DNA of 64,000 nt, from NCBI GenBank assembly GCA_963204915.1, contig CAUJHS010000022.1, positions 124,001 through 188,000 of the forward strand, given 5' to 3'. This DNA comes from Planctomycetota bacterium. Its GTDB lineage: Bacteria; Planctomycetota; Planctomycetia; Pirellulales; Pirellulaceae. The notes beneath the pieces were generated by a model. The model ran no database searches and had not been told where the DNA came from. It worked only from the letters and a program-made list of their open reading frames with translations. Positions 9,662 to 17,557 of this stretch are shown piece after piece. The stretch's first letter is position 1; the number at the start of each line of letters is the position of its first letter. Both the position numbers and the translations under genes were made by a program.

Positions 9662-10729
9662 TTAGTTAGGTGTACGGAGCCTTGCAGAAACCGTTTCTCG
9701 GATTCGCCGCGCGGTTCTCTGCCGTACCAGGGGAGTTTCCGAGGTTTCGGGGGGAGCGCCCTGCCCTCCCCTACCCTTTCGATTTAACCTTCCTTCTACA
9801 AGAGAACGAACCGTTTCCGGTGGAACGAAAGCCAAATTGGCGAAGATCATCGCTAAGCCAAAGGTGATCATTCCCATGAATGCGGCGATGCCGCCATGAA
9901 TAAAGAATGCGAGCCCCAGCGCAATGGGGCGGGTTAAACGCGGCCACACCATAAAGCAATAAAACGTTTCCCAGAACATCGTCACGGCTGACAACAGCGC
10001 GATAAGCCATGGTGCTTGAATGACCCATGTCATCACCAGCGACTGGTATTCGTAATTCGCCAAGGCATACCAAAGCGCACTACCGTCCCACCAGAGTTCG
10101 CCGCGCATCTTGCCAATACCGCCAAATAGGTAAACGATGCATAGATGCAATTGAAGCAATCGCGTAGCAACATTAGCGCTCACGGTCGAGTGAACGACGG
10201 GAGGCGCCTCCCCTGCCCTGGCGGCGCGGCGCGTAGCGCGCCAGCGATCTATCGACCATACGGCTCCGGCGGGGCCAAGCATCAAGTACATGGCGATCAT
10301 GGTGTTCGTCTGATCCAGGCCGAACATCGCCCCCACAAGCCGATGGCAATACGCCACGGCCATGAACCACGCGAGCACCGAAACGACGCGGGTGAAAAGG
10401 CCCAGAGTTAACATGGCGAACACCGCCAACGCCACGAGATGCAGGGTCCACATTACCAGCGGCGAATCCGTAAGCCCAAGCCACCAATAGCTCCAGGCGT
10501 AGGTATCCTCGTGCAACTTGAGCGACGCCTCGCGCGTCACCCAGCTATTCGGGCCGAGAAAGGCGCCCAAGTGCAACGTCCAAACCAAGTGCGTATAGAA
10601 CATCATTCCGCCCGCGAGAATGCGCAACAGGGCGAGCGTATGCGGTTGTGCCGGCGTGAACCAAAAACGGCTCCAGGCAACTCCCCAGTCTTGGGACCAA
10701 TGCTTAACCGAGGCAACAACTGTGTTCAT
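9662..10729 (-). CDS. HTTM-domain membrane protein (vitamin K gamma-carboxylase-like)
   Basis: A 355-residue integral membrane protein with several hydrophobic helices and the start of an HTTM (horizontally transferred transmembrane) domain, LALLRILAGGMMFYTHLVW, near residues 32-50. HTTM proteins are related in sequence to vitamin-K-dependent gamma-glutamyl carboxylase, but most bacterial members have no proven reaction. The C-terminal 45 residues are Arg-rich and cytoplasmic. Its start overlaps the stop of the upstream gene by 4 bases, which indicates translational coupling. Confidence 0.8.
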   Translation of the reverse strand: MNTVVASVKHWSQDWGVAWSRFWFTPAQPHTLALLRILAGGMMFYTHLVWTLHLGAFLGPNSWVTREASLKLHEDTYAWSYWWLGLTDSPLVMWTLHLVALAVFAMLTLGLFTRVVSVLAWFMAVAYCHRLVGAMFGLDQTNTMIAMYLMLGPAGAVWSIDRWRATRRAARAGEAPPVVHSTVSANVATRLLQLHLCIVYLFGGIGKMRGELWWDGSALWYALANYEYQSLVMTWVIQAPWLIALLSAVTMFWETFYCFMVWPRLTRPIALGLAFFIHGGIAAFMGMITFGLAMIFANLAFVPPETVRSLVEGRLNRKGRGGQGAPPETSETPLVRQRTARRIRETVSARLRTPN

Positions 10730-11436
10730 TGGGCGCCTCCCGCAGGTACGGTTTCAACAATCGTCTCCGGCAAATCGCGATAAAGCCGCTCGTCATTGAT
10801 CTTGATTCCCTCGCCAAACTCCGCAGGGGTTGGTTGACGATGCTCCAAGCGCACAATCTTGACCGGGCGCCCCGCATGCGCTGCCGAAAGGTGTTCCTCT
10901 AACGAAGTCTTGAGCGTGACGTACATCTCGCGACGACGGCGCCAATCGTCGAGTACAGCGCGTCGCAATTCTTCGTTTTCCGGCAGTTCCTCCGGCGGCT
11001 CGGGAGGCGTGAAGTTCGCATGTAACGATTCCGCTAACATGAAATGCCGATGGTACATCAGGCGCGGCAACTGCGTGCCAATCAACCGCGGCCGGCTGGG
11101 CTCAATGTGAGGGAATACGCCCTTGATTGGCGCCCTGCCCTCTCCTTGGTCAATCTCGTATCGAACAAGGTGGCTCGGTCCAGGATTGGGAGCGAAATAG
11201 AAATACCCGTGATCCAGGTACGCAGCATTGATATACGGCCGCATCGCGCGGTACGCGATGTCCGCTAAAGGCGACGCCTCTCCCTGCGGGGACCGACTTG
11301 CAAAACGAAACGGTGGTACAAACACCGCCGCCAGATGCAACACCACAAGCACACTAACGAGCAGGCGCCAACGCAACGCAAGCACCCTAGTGGGCATTCG
11401 TGCGGGCGCGGTTGATTCGGTATTGGCGGATGTCAT
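10726..11436 (-). CDS. Membrane-anchored protein coupled to HTTM gene, function unknown
   Basis: A 236-residue protein with a cytoplasmic N-terminus, one hydrophobic anchor (about residues 22-44, WRLLVSVLVVLHLAAVFVPP) and a soluble outer domain rich in Arg and Pro. I recognise no catalytic motif. It overlaps the HTTM gene by 4 bases and is the first gene of the two-gene unit, so the two products probably work together at the membrane. I do not know the family's function; it is a conserved planctomycete companion of HTTM proteins as far as I can recall. Confidence 0.7.
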   Translation of the reverse strand: MTSANTESTAPARMPTRVLALRWRLLVSVLVVLHLAAVFVPPFRFASRSPQGEASPLADIAYRAMRPYINAAYLDHGYFYFAPNPGPSHLVRYEIDQGEGRAPIKGVFPHIEPSRPRLIGTQLPRLMYHRHFMLAESLHANFTPPEPPEELPENEELRRAVLDDWRRRREMYVTLKTSLEEHLSAAHAGRPVKIVRLEHRQPTPAEFGEGIKINDERLYRDLPETIVETVPAGGAQ

Positions 11437-11686
11437 AGACCTTCCCTTAACGCAAACCGGGCGTCAGGCCGTAGGAACGAATGCACGCAAAGACGGTAGG
11501 CCGCGAACCAGTTCGGCTTTCCTTTACGGATAGGGCCGTTGTGTTAGCAGGAAGCTTACCCCCAAGCGTTCCAAAACCTACCCAAGGCAACCGAATGCTG
11601 ACGGAACGCCACGTGTTATCGCGCCGCCGGCGCCTTTGTGCAACTATAGGTTGCGTTTAGGAAACATGCGTCGGAGCAAACGCAAG

Positions 11687-11725
11687 AAACAAAAACGCCC
11701 CGCACGGCCCATGCCGCGCGGGGCG
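11687..11725 (-). terminator. Intrinsic terminator of TIGR03000 gene
   Basis: Read on the minus strand, a 13-bp GC-rich stem (arms 11713-11725 and 11696-11708, one G-U pair) with a 4-base loop is followed by GTTTTTGTTT. It lies about 50 bases beyond the stop of the Ser/Gly-rich gene. Confidence 0.9.
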
Positions 11726-11772
11726 CTTATTTCTGCTTCAAAACGAGTTAGCGTTGATTGCGCTATTCAGAG

Positions 11773-12855
11773 TTATTGGGCCGACGCGACTTTGGCCTCG
11801 TCCGCAACAAATTCCAGCGTGCGTACGTCGCCTGCCGTGAGCGAGATAGTTTGTTCTTTGACAAACTCTTGGCCATTTTGCTCCCAGGCAACTTGCACCG
11901 TGTAGTCGGACCAGGTTTGGCCTGGGCTCAATTGCTTGGTGCTGAACACGCGCACCGGCCCCGTCGACGAAGTTTCCGCACCTGCCAAGGTAACCTTGGC
12001 GTTTTCGGGCGTTTTGATCGTCAATGTGGTGGTCACTTCGGCTGGCTTGCTAAGGTTAAAGGCCAAGCGGTTGGTTTCGCCAGCTCGCATTTCAACCGTC
12101 TTAAATTCTTCAACAACACGACCTTCGCGTTGCACTTCGACGCGAACTTCGTAGCCGTACTTGTATCCGTTGCGCAAACCACGCGAAACGTAGTGCCGCA
12201 CGCTACCCGTGCTTGTGGTCGCCTTGCCGTTTACGTAGACCTTCGCGTCGGCAGGAACGCTCACCGTCAACACGCCACTATCGGCACGGGCCGCAGGAGG
12301 CATCGGCGCGCCTTCGCCGCCAGTTGGAGGAGTGGTGCTATCTGCCGGAGCCGCAGGAGCGGGCGTTACCGGAGCGCCTTCATAGTAATCGCCGCTGTAC
12401 GGAGCAACGTAGCCGCCACCGGAGCTGGACGAACCGCCCGAGGAACCCCAGCTGCTGTATGAACTGGAAGAACCCGAGCTGCCGCCCGAGGAACCCCAGC
12501 TGCTATACGAACTGTAGGAACTCGAACTGCCGCCCGAAGAACCCCAGCTACTGTACGAACTGGAAGAACCTGAGCTGCCGCCACTGGAGCCCCAACTGCC
12601 GGACGAGCCGCTGGAATGATGGTGATGGCGGTGGGCAAAATGAGCCCGGATGCGCGAGAACAAGCCGCCACCGTGGCTTCCCCAGCTACCGTGGGAACCC
12701 GAACTGCCGTGCGACCCCCAACTACCGCTGGAGCCGCCCGAGCTGGAGCTTCCACCACTCGAATGCCATCCCGCATCAGCGTCGCCCGCGCTCAATGTCG
12801 CTGCGGCAAAAATCATTGCCGCATATCCTAACCCCCGAAACGACAACTGTCTCAT
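11773..12855 (-). CDS. Ser/Gly-rich exported protein with two TIGR03000 domains
   Basis: A 360-residue protein with a signal peptide (about 1-28, cut after DADA). Residues 30-150 are low-complexity Ser/Gly/Tyr/Trp/His repeats (units such as SSYSSWGSSGG) with a His-rich patch (HRHHHHSSG). The C-terminal half holds two consecutive domains of the planctomycete TIGR03000 type (about 195-270 and 272-350); the first contains the signature ADAKVYVNGKATTSTGS followed by the family's RxYVSRGL block. The function of TIGR03000 proteins is unknown; an envelope or surface role is likely from the signal peptide and composition. It is monocistronic with its own terminator. Confidence 0.85.
   Translation of the reverse strand: MRQLSFRGLGYAAMIFAAATLSAGDADAGWHSSGGSSSSGGSSGSWGSHGSSGSHGSWGSHGGGLFSRIRAHFAHRHHHHSSGSSGSWGSSGGSSGSSSSYSSWGSSGGSSSSYSSYSSWGSSGGSSGSSSSYSSWGSSGGSSSSGGGYVAPYSGDYYEGAPVTPAPAAPADSTTPPTGGEGAPMPPAARADSGVLTVSVPADAKVYVNGKATTSTGSVRHYVSRGLRNGYKYGYEVRVEVQREGRVVEEFKTVEMRAGETNRLAFNLSKPAEVTTTLTIKTPENAKVTLAGAETSSTGPVRVFSTKQLSPGQTWSDYTVQVAWEQNGQEFVKEQTISLTAGDVRTLEFVADEAKVASAQ
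12422..12750 (-). repeat. Degenerate in-frame tandem repeat encoding SSYSSWGSSGG units
   Basis: The coding strand repeats blocks of roughly 50-70 bases, each encoding Ser-Ser-Tyr-Ser-Ser-Trp-Gly-Ser-Ser-Gly-Gly with small changes. At least four Tyr-containing copies lie between 12422 and 12590, and simpler His/Gly-Ser copies lie up to 12750. Such blocks tend to vary in copy number by slippage. Confidence 0.75.
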
Positions 12856-13185
12856 GTAGCAATCCCCCGTGAACTAAGGACCCGTCTAGGAAAAATCCGT
12901 GAAATCAAACTGGTTTTCCCAGTCACCCTACTTTAGCAACCTTAGCACGCATTTCAAGAACTTGATGGAAATATGTAAGGAAAGTCCGACTACGCCGGAC
13001 GTACCGTTTTGCCGCGATAGGCAGAAGCTTGCCCAGATAAGCACACGTCAAAGCACTAGCGACATGGCGCAAGGCCAATTACTTCGCCTGCGGAGTAAAA
13101 GGCGAGAGATGTACGCGCGTTGTTTGGCGACTAAGTTTGAGGGATCCAATCGAGCGGCGTACGCGCTAAGGATTGTTAGCAAACT
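12856..13185. other. Intergenic region, no gene seen
   Basis: These 330 bases hold the upstream region of the Ser/Gly-rich gene. One open frame on the + strand (12899-13189) has no ribosome-binding site, no recognisable domain and a composition unlike the neighbours, so I do not call it. Confidence 0.5.
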
Positions 13186-14412
13186 TTAAGGTTTAGCCGT
13201 AAAACGAATATCATCGAGGCCGATTTCCCCGGTTGCGCCAAACAATCCAATTCGCAGTATCGCTTCTTTGGTTTGAGGCGGTAGAGCGACGGTCTTCGTC
13301 ACCTTGCGCCAGGGGCTGGTTCCTTGAAATGGGCCCATCCACCAACTGCCCAACTCTTTGCGATTACCATCATAAAAGGTAACCGCGACAACAGGCAGTT
13401 CTTCCCGCGAGCGACCCACAACCACATCGCGATATTTAACCCATGCTGAAATATCAAGCTGGCTCACCTGGCCGCCGTCGATGGCGAATCCTTGCAATAA
13501 ATGCGCTGATTTACCGGGTTCTGTATTGCGAAAAGCAACGTAATGTTCGCCGTCCGGAGCGGTGGTTTCCGTTTCCCAAGCGTGTTGCTGCTCATAGTAC
13601 CAACCCGGTATATAGCCGTTTTCTCCCGGCGACTGCTCAAAGCTGCCATTCACAACTTGCGGATTGCGAGGATCAGGCTGAACTTGCCGGCCGCGCTCGG
13701 CTTCACCTGTCATGGGCACAAACAAGGTGGGACGCAACGCCGCAGACTCCAACTTTCCGTCCTTTTTGCGCATCAAGTACAGCGTTTGCTGGTACCGTTC
13801 GCCAACGGGAACGACAAGTAAGCCTCCCTCCCGCAATTGATCGACCAAAGGCTGCGGAACTTTTTCAGGCGAACAGGTGACAATGATTTTGTCAAAGGGA
13901 GCATGCTCCGGCCAACCTAGGTATCCGTCGCCGATCTTGACATGTACGTTGTCGTAACCCAAACGTCGCAACGTACGGGTCGCGCGCTCTCCTAACGACT
14001 CGACGATTTCAATCGTATAAACTTCGTTGACTAAGGGGCTCAGAACTGCGGCCTGATAACCGCTGCCGGCGCCGATTTCCAACACCTTATCGGTCGGCTG
14101 AGGATCGAGCGCCTCCGTCATGTACGCCACAATGAACGGCGACGAAATCGTCTGTTGCGCCCCAATCGGAAGCGACATATCGAAATACGCCTGGCGACGA
14201 AATTGCGATGACACAAATTCATGTCGTGGCGTGTTACGAATCGCTTCGATGACGCGCTCGTCGCGTACGCCGGCGCGAATCACCGCTTCGTCCACCAGTT
14301 TGTTCCGGGCGCGCGTTAGCTCGGCGTCGGTTTGACTGTTCGCCCTCAGAGGAGCAAGCGCCGCGACAAGCACAATGACCGAAATCATCTGCAAAAACGA
14401 GCCAAAACGCAT
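13186..14412 (-). CDS. Exported protein-L-isoaspartate methyltransferase-like protein
   Basis: About 408 residues from the ATG at 14412, which has GGGAG six bases upstream and opens a signal peptide (MRFGSFLQMISVIVLVAALA). A longer frame to 14514 overlaps the neighbouring SDR gene and lacks a signal. Residues 35-235 form a PCMT domain: SAM-binding GAGSGYQAAVLSPLV, then the EIVE motif and the family motif IVTCSPEKVPQPLVDQLREGG. PCMT repairs isoaspartyl residues in aged proteins and is normally cytoplasmic. Here it carries a signal peptide and a C-terminal beta-sandwich-like carbohydrate-binding domain (about 250-408; NGSFEQ...GLDDIRF). An extracytoplasmic location for a SAM enzyme is odd. Confidence 0.82.
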   Translation of the reverse strand: MRFGSFLQMISVIVLVAALAPLRANSQTDAELTRARNKLVDEAVIRAGVRDERVIEAIRNTPRHEFVSSQFRRQAYFDMSLPIGAQQTISSPFIVAYMTEALDPQPTDKVLEIGAGSGYQAAVLSPLVNEVYTIEIVESLGERATRTLRRLGYDNVHVKIGDGYLGWPEHAPFDKIIVTCSPEKVPQPLVDQLREGGLLVVPVGERYQQTLYLMRKKDGKLESAALRPTLFVPMTGEAERGRQVQPDPRNPQVVNGSFEQSPGENGYIPGWYYEQQHAWETETTAPDGEHYVAFRNTEPGKSAHLLQGFAIDGGQVSQLDISAWVKYRDVVVGRSREELPVVAVTFYDGNRKELGSWWMGPFQGTSPWRKVTKTVALPPQTKEAILRIGLFGATGEIGLDDIRFTAKP

Positions 14413-14459
14413 CGTCGTCTCCCTCAGATCCTGCGAATCCACACTTTGATTATACCTTC

Positions 14460-15221
14460 TTACTTGAAGGAGTCGCCGCCATAGATGGTGCGGCCGGCGT
14501 CCACAGGCAAACAAACCCCAGTAACAAACTCGTTCTCGAGGAGGAATTCAACGGCATGCGCTACACAATCGGGGCGATTTGCCTGCTTGAGCAACGTATG
14601 CTCGATGGTGCGTTCGTGCTTCGCTGGCGAAGCGTCGGAAGGCAATAGCACCGGTCCTGGATGAATACAATTAACGCGCACTCGCGGATTGCGGCGAGCA
14701 AGTTCAACAGCCAGGGCGTGCGTGAGCGTAGGAATTGCCCCCTTGGACGTGTAGTAGGCGATGTAGTCGGTCATCGGACGTTGAATGGCCCAATCGCCAA
14801 ACGTGATAATAGCGCCTCCTTCGGGTTGCTGCGCCATAAGAAGTCCTGCGCGGCGAGCACATAGAAAGACGCCAAGCGTATTGACGTCGAAGTTGCGGCG
14901 TAGGTCTTCCGCCGTGGTCGCCTCAATCGGCTTCGGCGACCAAATTGAAGCGGTCGTCACCAGGCCGTCAAGTCGGCCAAAACGCGATATGACCTCGCTG
15001 AACATTTGGTCGACTTGGGACTCATTGGTAACGTCGGCCTGGAACGCTGCTGCGTCGATCCCAGCATTATGCATGGCCTGGAGCGTCTCCTGCGCCTCGT
15101 TTTGCGACATGTGGTAATGCAAAGCAATACGCCGCCCTGCCCTTCCTAGCGACCATGCGATCGCGTTTCCTACACGATTTCGCCCGGAGCCAGTAATTAA
15201 GATTACCTTCGCCTTGCTCAT
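14460..15221 (-). CDS. SDR oxidoreductase, pteridine-reductase-like
   Basis: A 253-residue short-chain dehydrogenase. The Rossmann motif is ITGSGRNRVGNAIAWSLG (residues about 8-25), the active-site YYTSK near 170, and the post-active-site segment CIHPGPVLLP. The usual catalytic Ser position is occupied by Asp (ITFGDWA), as in pteridine reductases and FolM-type enzymes, so an NADPH-dependent dihydropteridine or dihydrofolate-type reduction is the best guess. It precedes the PCMT-like gene on the same strand with a gap of 47 bases and may be cotranscribed. Confidence 0.8.
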   Translation of the reverse strand: MSKAKVILITGSGRNRVGNAIAWSLGRAGRRIALHYHMSQNEAQETLQAMHNAGIDAAAFQADVTNESQVDQMFSEVISRFGRLDGLVTTASIWSPKPIEATTAEDLRRNFDVNTLGVFLCARRAGLLMAQQPEGGAIITFGDWAIQRPMTDYIAYYTSKGAIPTLTHALAVELARRNPRVRVNCIHPGPVLLPSDASPAKHERTIEHTLLKQANRPDCVAHAVEFLLENEFVTGVCLPVDAGRTIYGGDSFK

Positions 15222-15311
15222 AGATCCTCTATTTTCCGTCGGAATTCACGCGTTCTTTACCGCTATTTCATTCCAGAAGCTGGCCGCGGTTTTATGAGGA
15301 CGCCTGGCGGA

Positions 15312-15737
15312 TTATTCGGCGGCGATTTGCTGGAATTTCTCACGAATTCCCTCCATACGTCGACGGTTCACGCCGAGATCAGAGTAACCGACGCGCGACG
15401 CCGAGCGAAAATGAACTACGCCCGCCGTTTCATCGACATAGAACTCCACATCATCGATGAAGCGGAATACTGCGGTGGCGAACTCGGCGTGCAGGTAGGT
15501 GTCGGTCTGCGTAACCAACCGTACACGAGGCATTTGCTCTAACAGCCGACGAATCGCTGTAATGGCGTCAGCGGCCGTTCCCGACGAGGACAGCGGCTCG
15601 ATTTGATGTCGAACGTCTTCCGAATGCGTACAAACGCAGTTCGGCGTCGAAGGACATGGCGTAAGCTGACCATGCCGGACGCCCAAGTCCGGAAAGCCCT
15701 TGCTCTCCATTGGCGAAATTCTCCCGATACGCGCCAT
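15312..15737 (-). CDS. DUF1499 family protein
   Basis: A 141-residue protein matching the DUF1499 family: CPSTPNCVCTHSED near the N-terminus, followed by a beta-rich region ending with VHFRSASRVGYSDLGVNRRR, the family's hallmark. The function is unknown. The first ten residues may be upstream sequence, because an internal ATG at residue 10 (MESKGF) would also fit. It lies 90 bases upstream of the SDR gene on the same strand. Confidence 0.82.
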   Translation of the reverse strand: MARIGRISPMESKGFPDLGVRHGQLTPCPSTPNCVCTHSEDVRHQIEPLSSSGTAADAITAIRRLLEQMPRVRLVTQTDTYLHAEFATAVFRFIDDVEFYVDETAGVVHFRSASRVGYSDLGVNRRRMEGIREKFQQIAAE

Positions 15738-15811
15738 ACGATGGCAAAACCCGGAGTTTCATCGTACGTAGGCGCATTGACGCTAAGACGTGCAATCCTA
15801 CCTCGCGCGGG

Positions 15812-17404
15812 TCAATAGGCAATCCAACCAAGGTAGGTCCAATAATCAAACAACCACGGGTGCGACCATGGATTGAGCGGCTTGTAGTTGACGGAGGCGA
15901 TGCTGATGAAGATTAGCACCAGCGTTATGATCAACCATCGGCGGCGCTTGAAGGCGGCGTCAGCGGCTGGAATCATAACGAGCAACCATAGCGGAATCAG
16001 CCAAAAACTCCATCGCAATCCATTCGTTACGCCGCCGTAATTGCGATCAATCAAGGGTCGTGAAATATAGAACGCCAACACAACGACGGTCAAAAGCACA
16101 GTCATCCGCGCTACGCCGCGCAGTTTGCTTTCGCGGCGCATGAGCAACAATATGGCGCCCACGACCGAAAGCATCCACACGGGCGTCAGTGAGAAAACGC
16201 CATGGTGTCCTACTAGCACGTGGAATGCATAAATTGCAATCGACGGTTCACCTCGATCGACACCGGTCGCCCGCCCGCTAGTCCAGTAGCTTTTTTCATA
16301 ATCATACCAGTTATCCCAAGCGCGCAGATTCAACACATCGCCTTCCGCAACGATTGCCAAGCGGTCGTGTCCCACAGGATCCCAAACCACCCACCGCGCG
16401 CCGGGCGATCTTGTTTCGACAGTAGTTTGCTCCGAAAGCTCAATTCCGGCCGCTTGCGCCGCTTGACGCAACTTTTGCGGAGCGGCGCCGGCATCGAGTT
16501 CCGACATGAGCACGGGATCCAACTGAGTTAAGACCGCACCGTCGCTTCGATGGGCATACGGCGGGCGCAAGCTTTGATGGGCAATCCAATTGGTTCCCCA
16601 AAACGCCGCCGCCACGAGCGCCGCGGCAGGTATAAACGCGACGAAGGTCTTTTGCGGAGCCGTCCAAAGCAATCCTGCCACGAGCATCACGGCAAAGGCC
16701 AGAGCAGGCAACTCGTTTGCCACAGAGAACGCTGCGAAAAACCCCGCAATAAGAAACCAGCGCCAACGACGATCGTTTTCGACCAAGATGCGAATCGCCG
16801 CATCCACGGCGATCAGCACGCTTACCGCCGCTGGGAGATGATTATTGAGCGTCACGGCGAACGTAGTCAGGAATGTGCCCAGTGTAGCCGTCGTCATGAC
16901 TAAAACACGGCCACCGTCGGTGTGTCCATAACGCTCAACGAGGCGGGCCAGTATGAGGAACATTCCAACCAAAGGCAACACATTGGCCACAATGAGAATT
17001 ACTCGGCCAAGATACATCGTTTCACCGGCCAGTGTGGCTCCGGTCGTTTGGCGTATCAACCAATACGGTCCCGCTAACAAGGTTGGAAATAGCGGCGGCT
17101 TGCTCGAATAGTAATGTTCCTGACCATCCGGCCCGCGATGCCGGACCATATCGATGGTTTGCCAGTCTTTGACAAACCGCCCCCGCGCATCCAGCACCAC
17201 CGCGTCAATCGAATAGGTCCCATGATCGACTAACGCTCGAATGGTGCTCCAGCGACTCCGATCGTTCGCGCTGAGGAACGGCGTCTTGCCGCTCGACGAC
17301 GAAACGCACCAAATGCGACCGACGATTGTGCCCGAGGCCGCGACCATGAGAAGCGCATAGATGACGCGTCGCAGCTGCGCATTCGGGTCGTCGGGGTCAT
17401 TCAT
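15812..17404 (-). CDS. Multi-pass membrane protein, glycosyltransferase-39-like
   Basis: About 530 residues from the ATG at 17404 (GGAG nine bases upstream); the open frame extends further to 17551 but that part is Arg/Cys-rich and unlikely to be translated. It has roughly ten hydrophobic helices, with a large soluble loop (about 265-365). The N-terminal loop after the first helix contains Asp/Arg-rich segments such as NDRSRWSTIRALVDHGTYS, resembling membrane glycosyltransferases of the GT39/GT83 (ArnT/PMT-like) fold. The acceptor is unknown. It could also be a membrane protein of unknown function. Confidence 0.7.
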   Translation of the reverse strand: MNDPDDPNAQLRRVIYALLMVAASGTIVGRIWCVSSSSGKTPFLSANDRSRWSTIRALVDHGTYSIDAVVLDARGRFVKDWQTIDMVRHRGPDGQEHYYSSKPPLFPTLLAGPYWLIRQTTGATLAGETMYLGRVILIVANVLPLVGMFLILARLVERYGHTDGGRVLVMTTATLGTFLTTFAVTLNNHLPAAVSVLIAVDAAIRILVENDRRWRWFLIAGFFAAFSVANELPALAFAVMLVAGLLWTAPQKTFVAFIPAAALVAAAFWGTNWIAHQSLRPPYAHRSDGAVLTQLDPVLMSELDAGAAPQKLRQAAQAAGIELSEQTTVETRSPGARWVVWDPVGHDRLAIVAEGDVLNLRAWDNWYDYEKSYWTSGRATGVDRGEPSIAIYAFHVLVGHHGVFSLTPVWMLSVVGAILLLMRRESKLRGVARMTVLLTVVVLAFYISRPLIDRNYGGVTNGLRWSFWLIPLWLLVMIPAADAAFKRRRWLIITLVLIFISIASVNYKPLNPWSHPWLFDYWTYLGWIAY

Positions 17405-17557
17405 GCCAGAAAGCTCCGAAGTTGGAAATCGGCCCATTGTAGGCCGTCGCCAACAGCGTGAGCAACCCGAGAGCGCGATGCGGGCAAAGCAGAATTCCAA
17501 CTGCCGCCTACGAACGATCGCCCGACCCGGCCATAGGACGTGACGGCGCACATTAGT

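Noticed and set aside
12213..12872. A + strand frame of 219 codons with Cys/Arg/Asn repeats.
   Set aside because: It is the complement of the Ser/Gly repeat region of the minus-strand TIGR03000 gene.
12899..13189. A 96-codon + strand frame in the gap before the PCMT-like gene.
   Set aside because: It has no ribosome-binding site, domain or conserved-looking segment, and it overlaps the end of the opposite gene.
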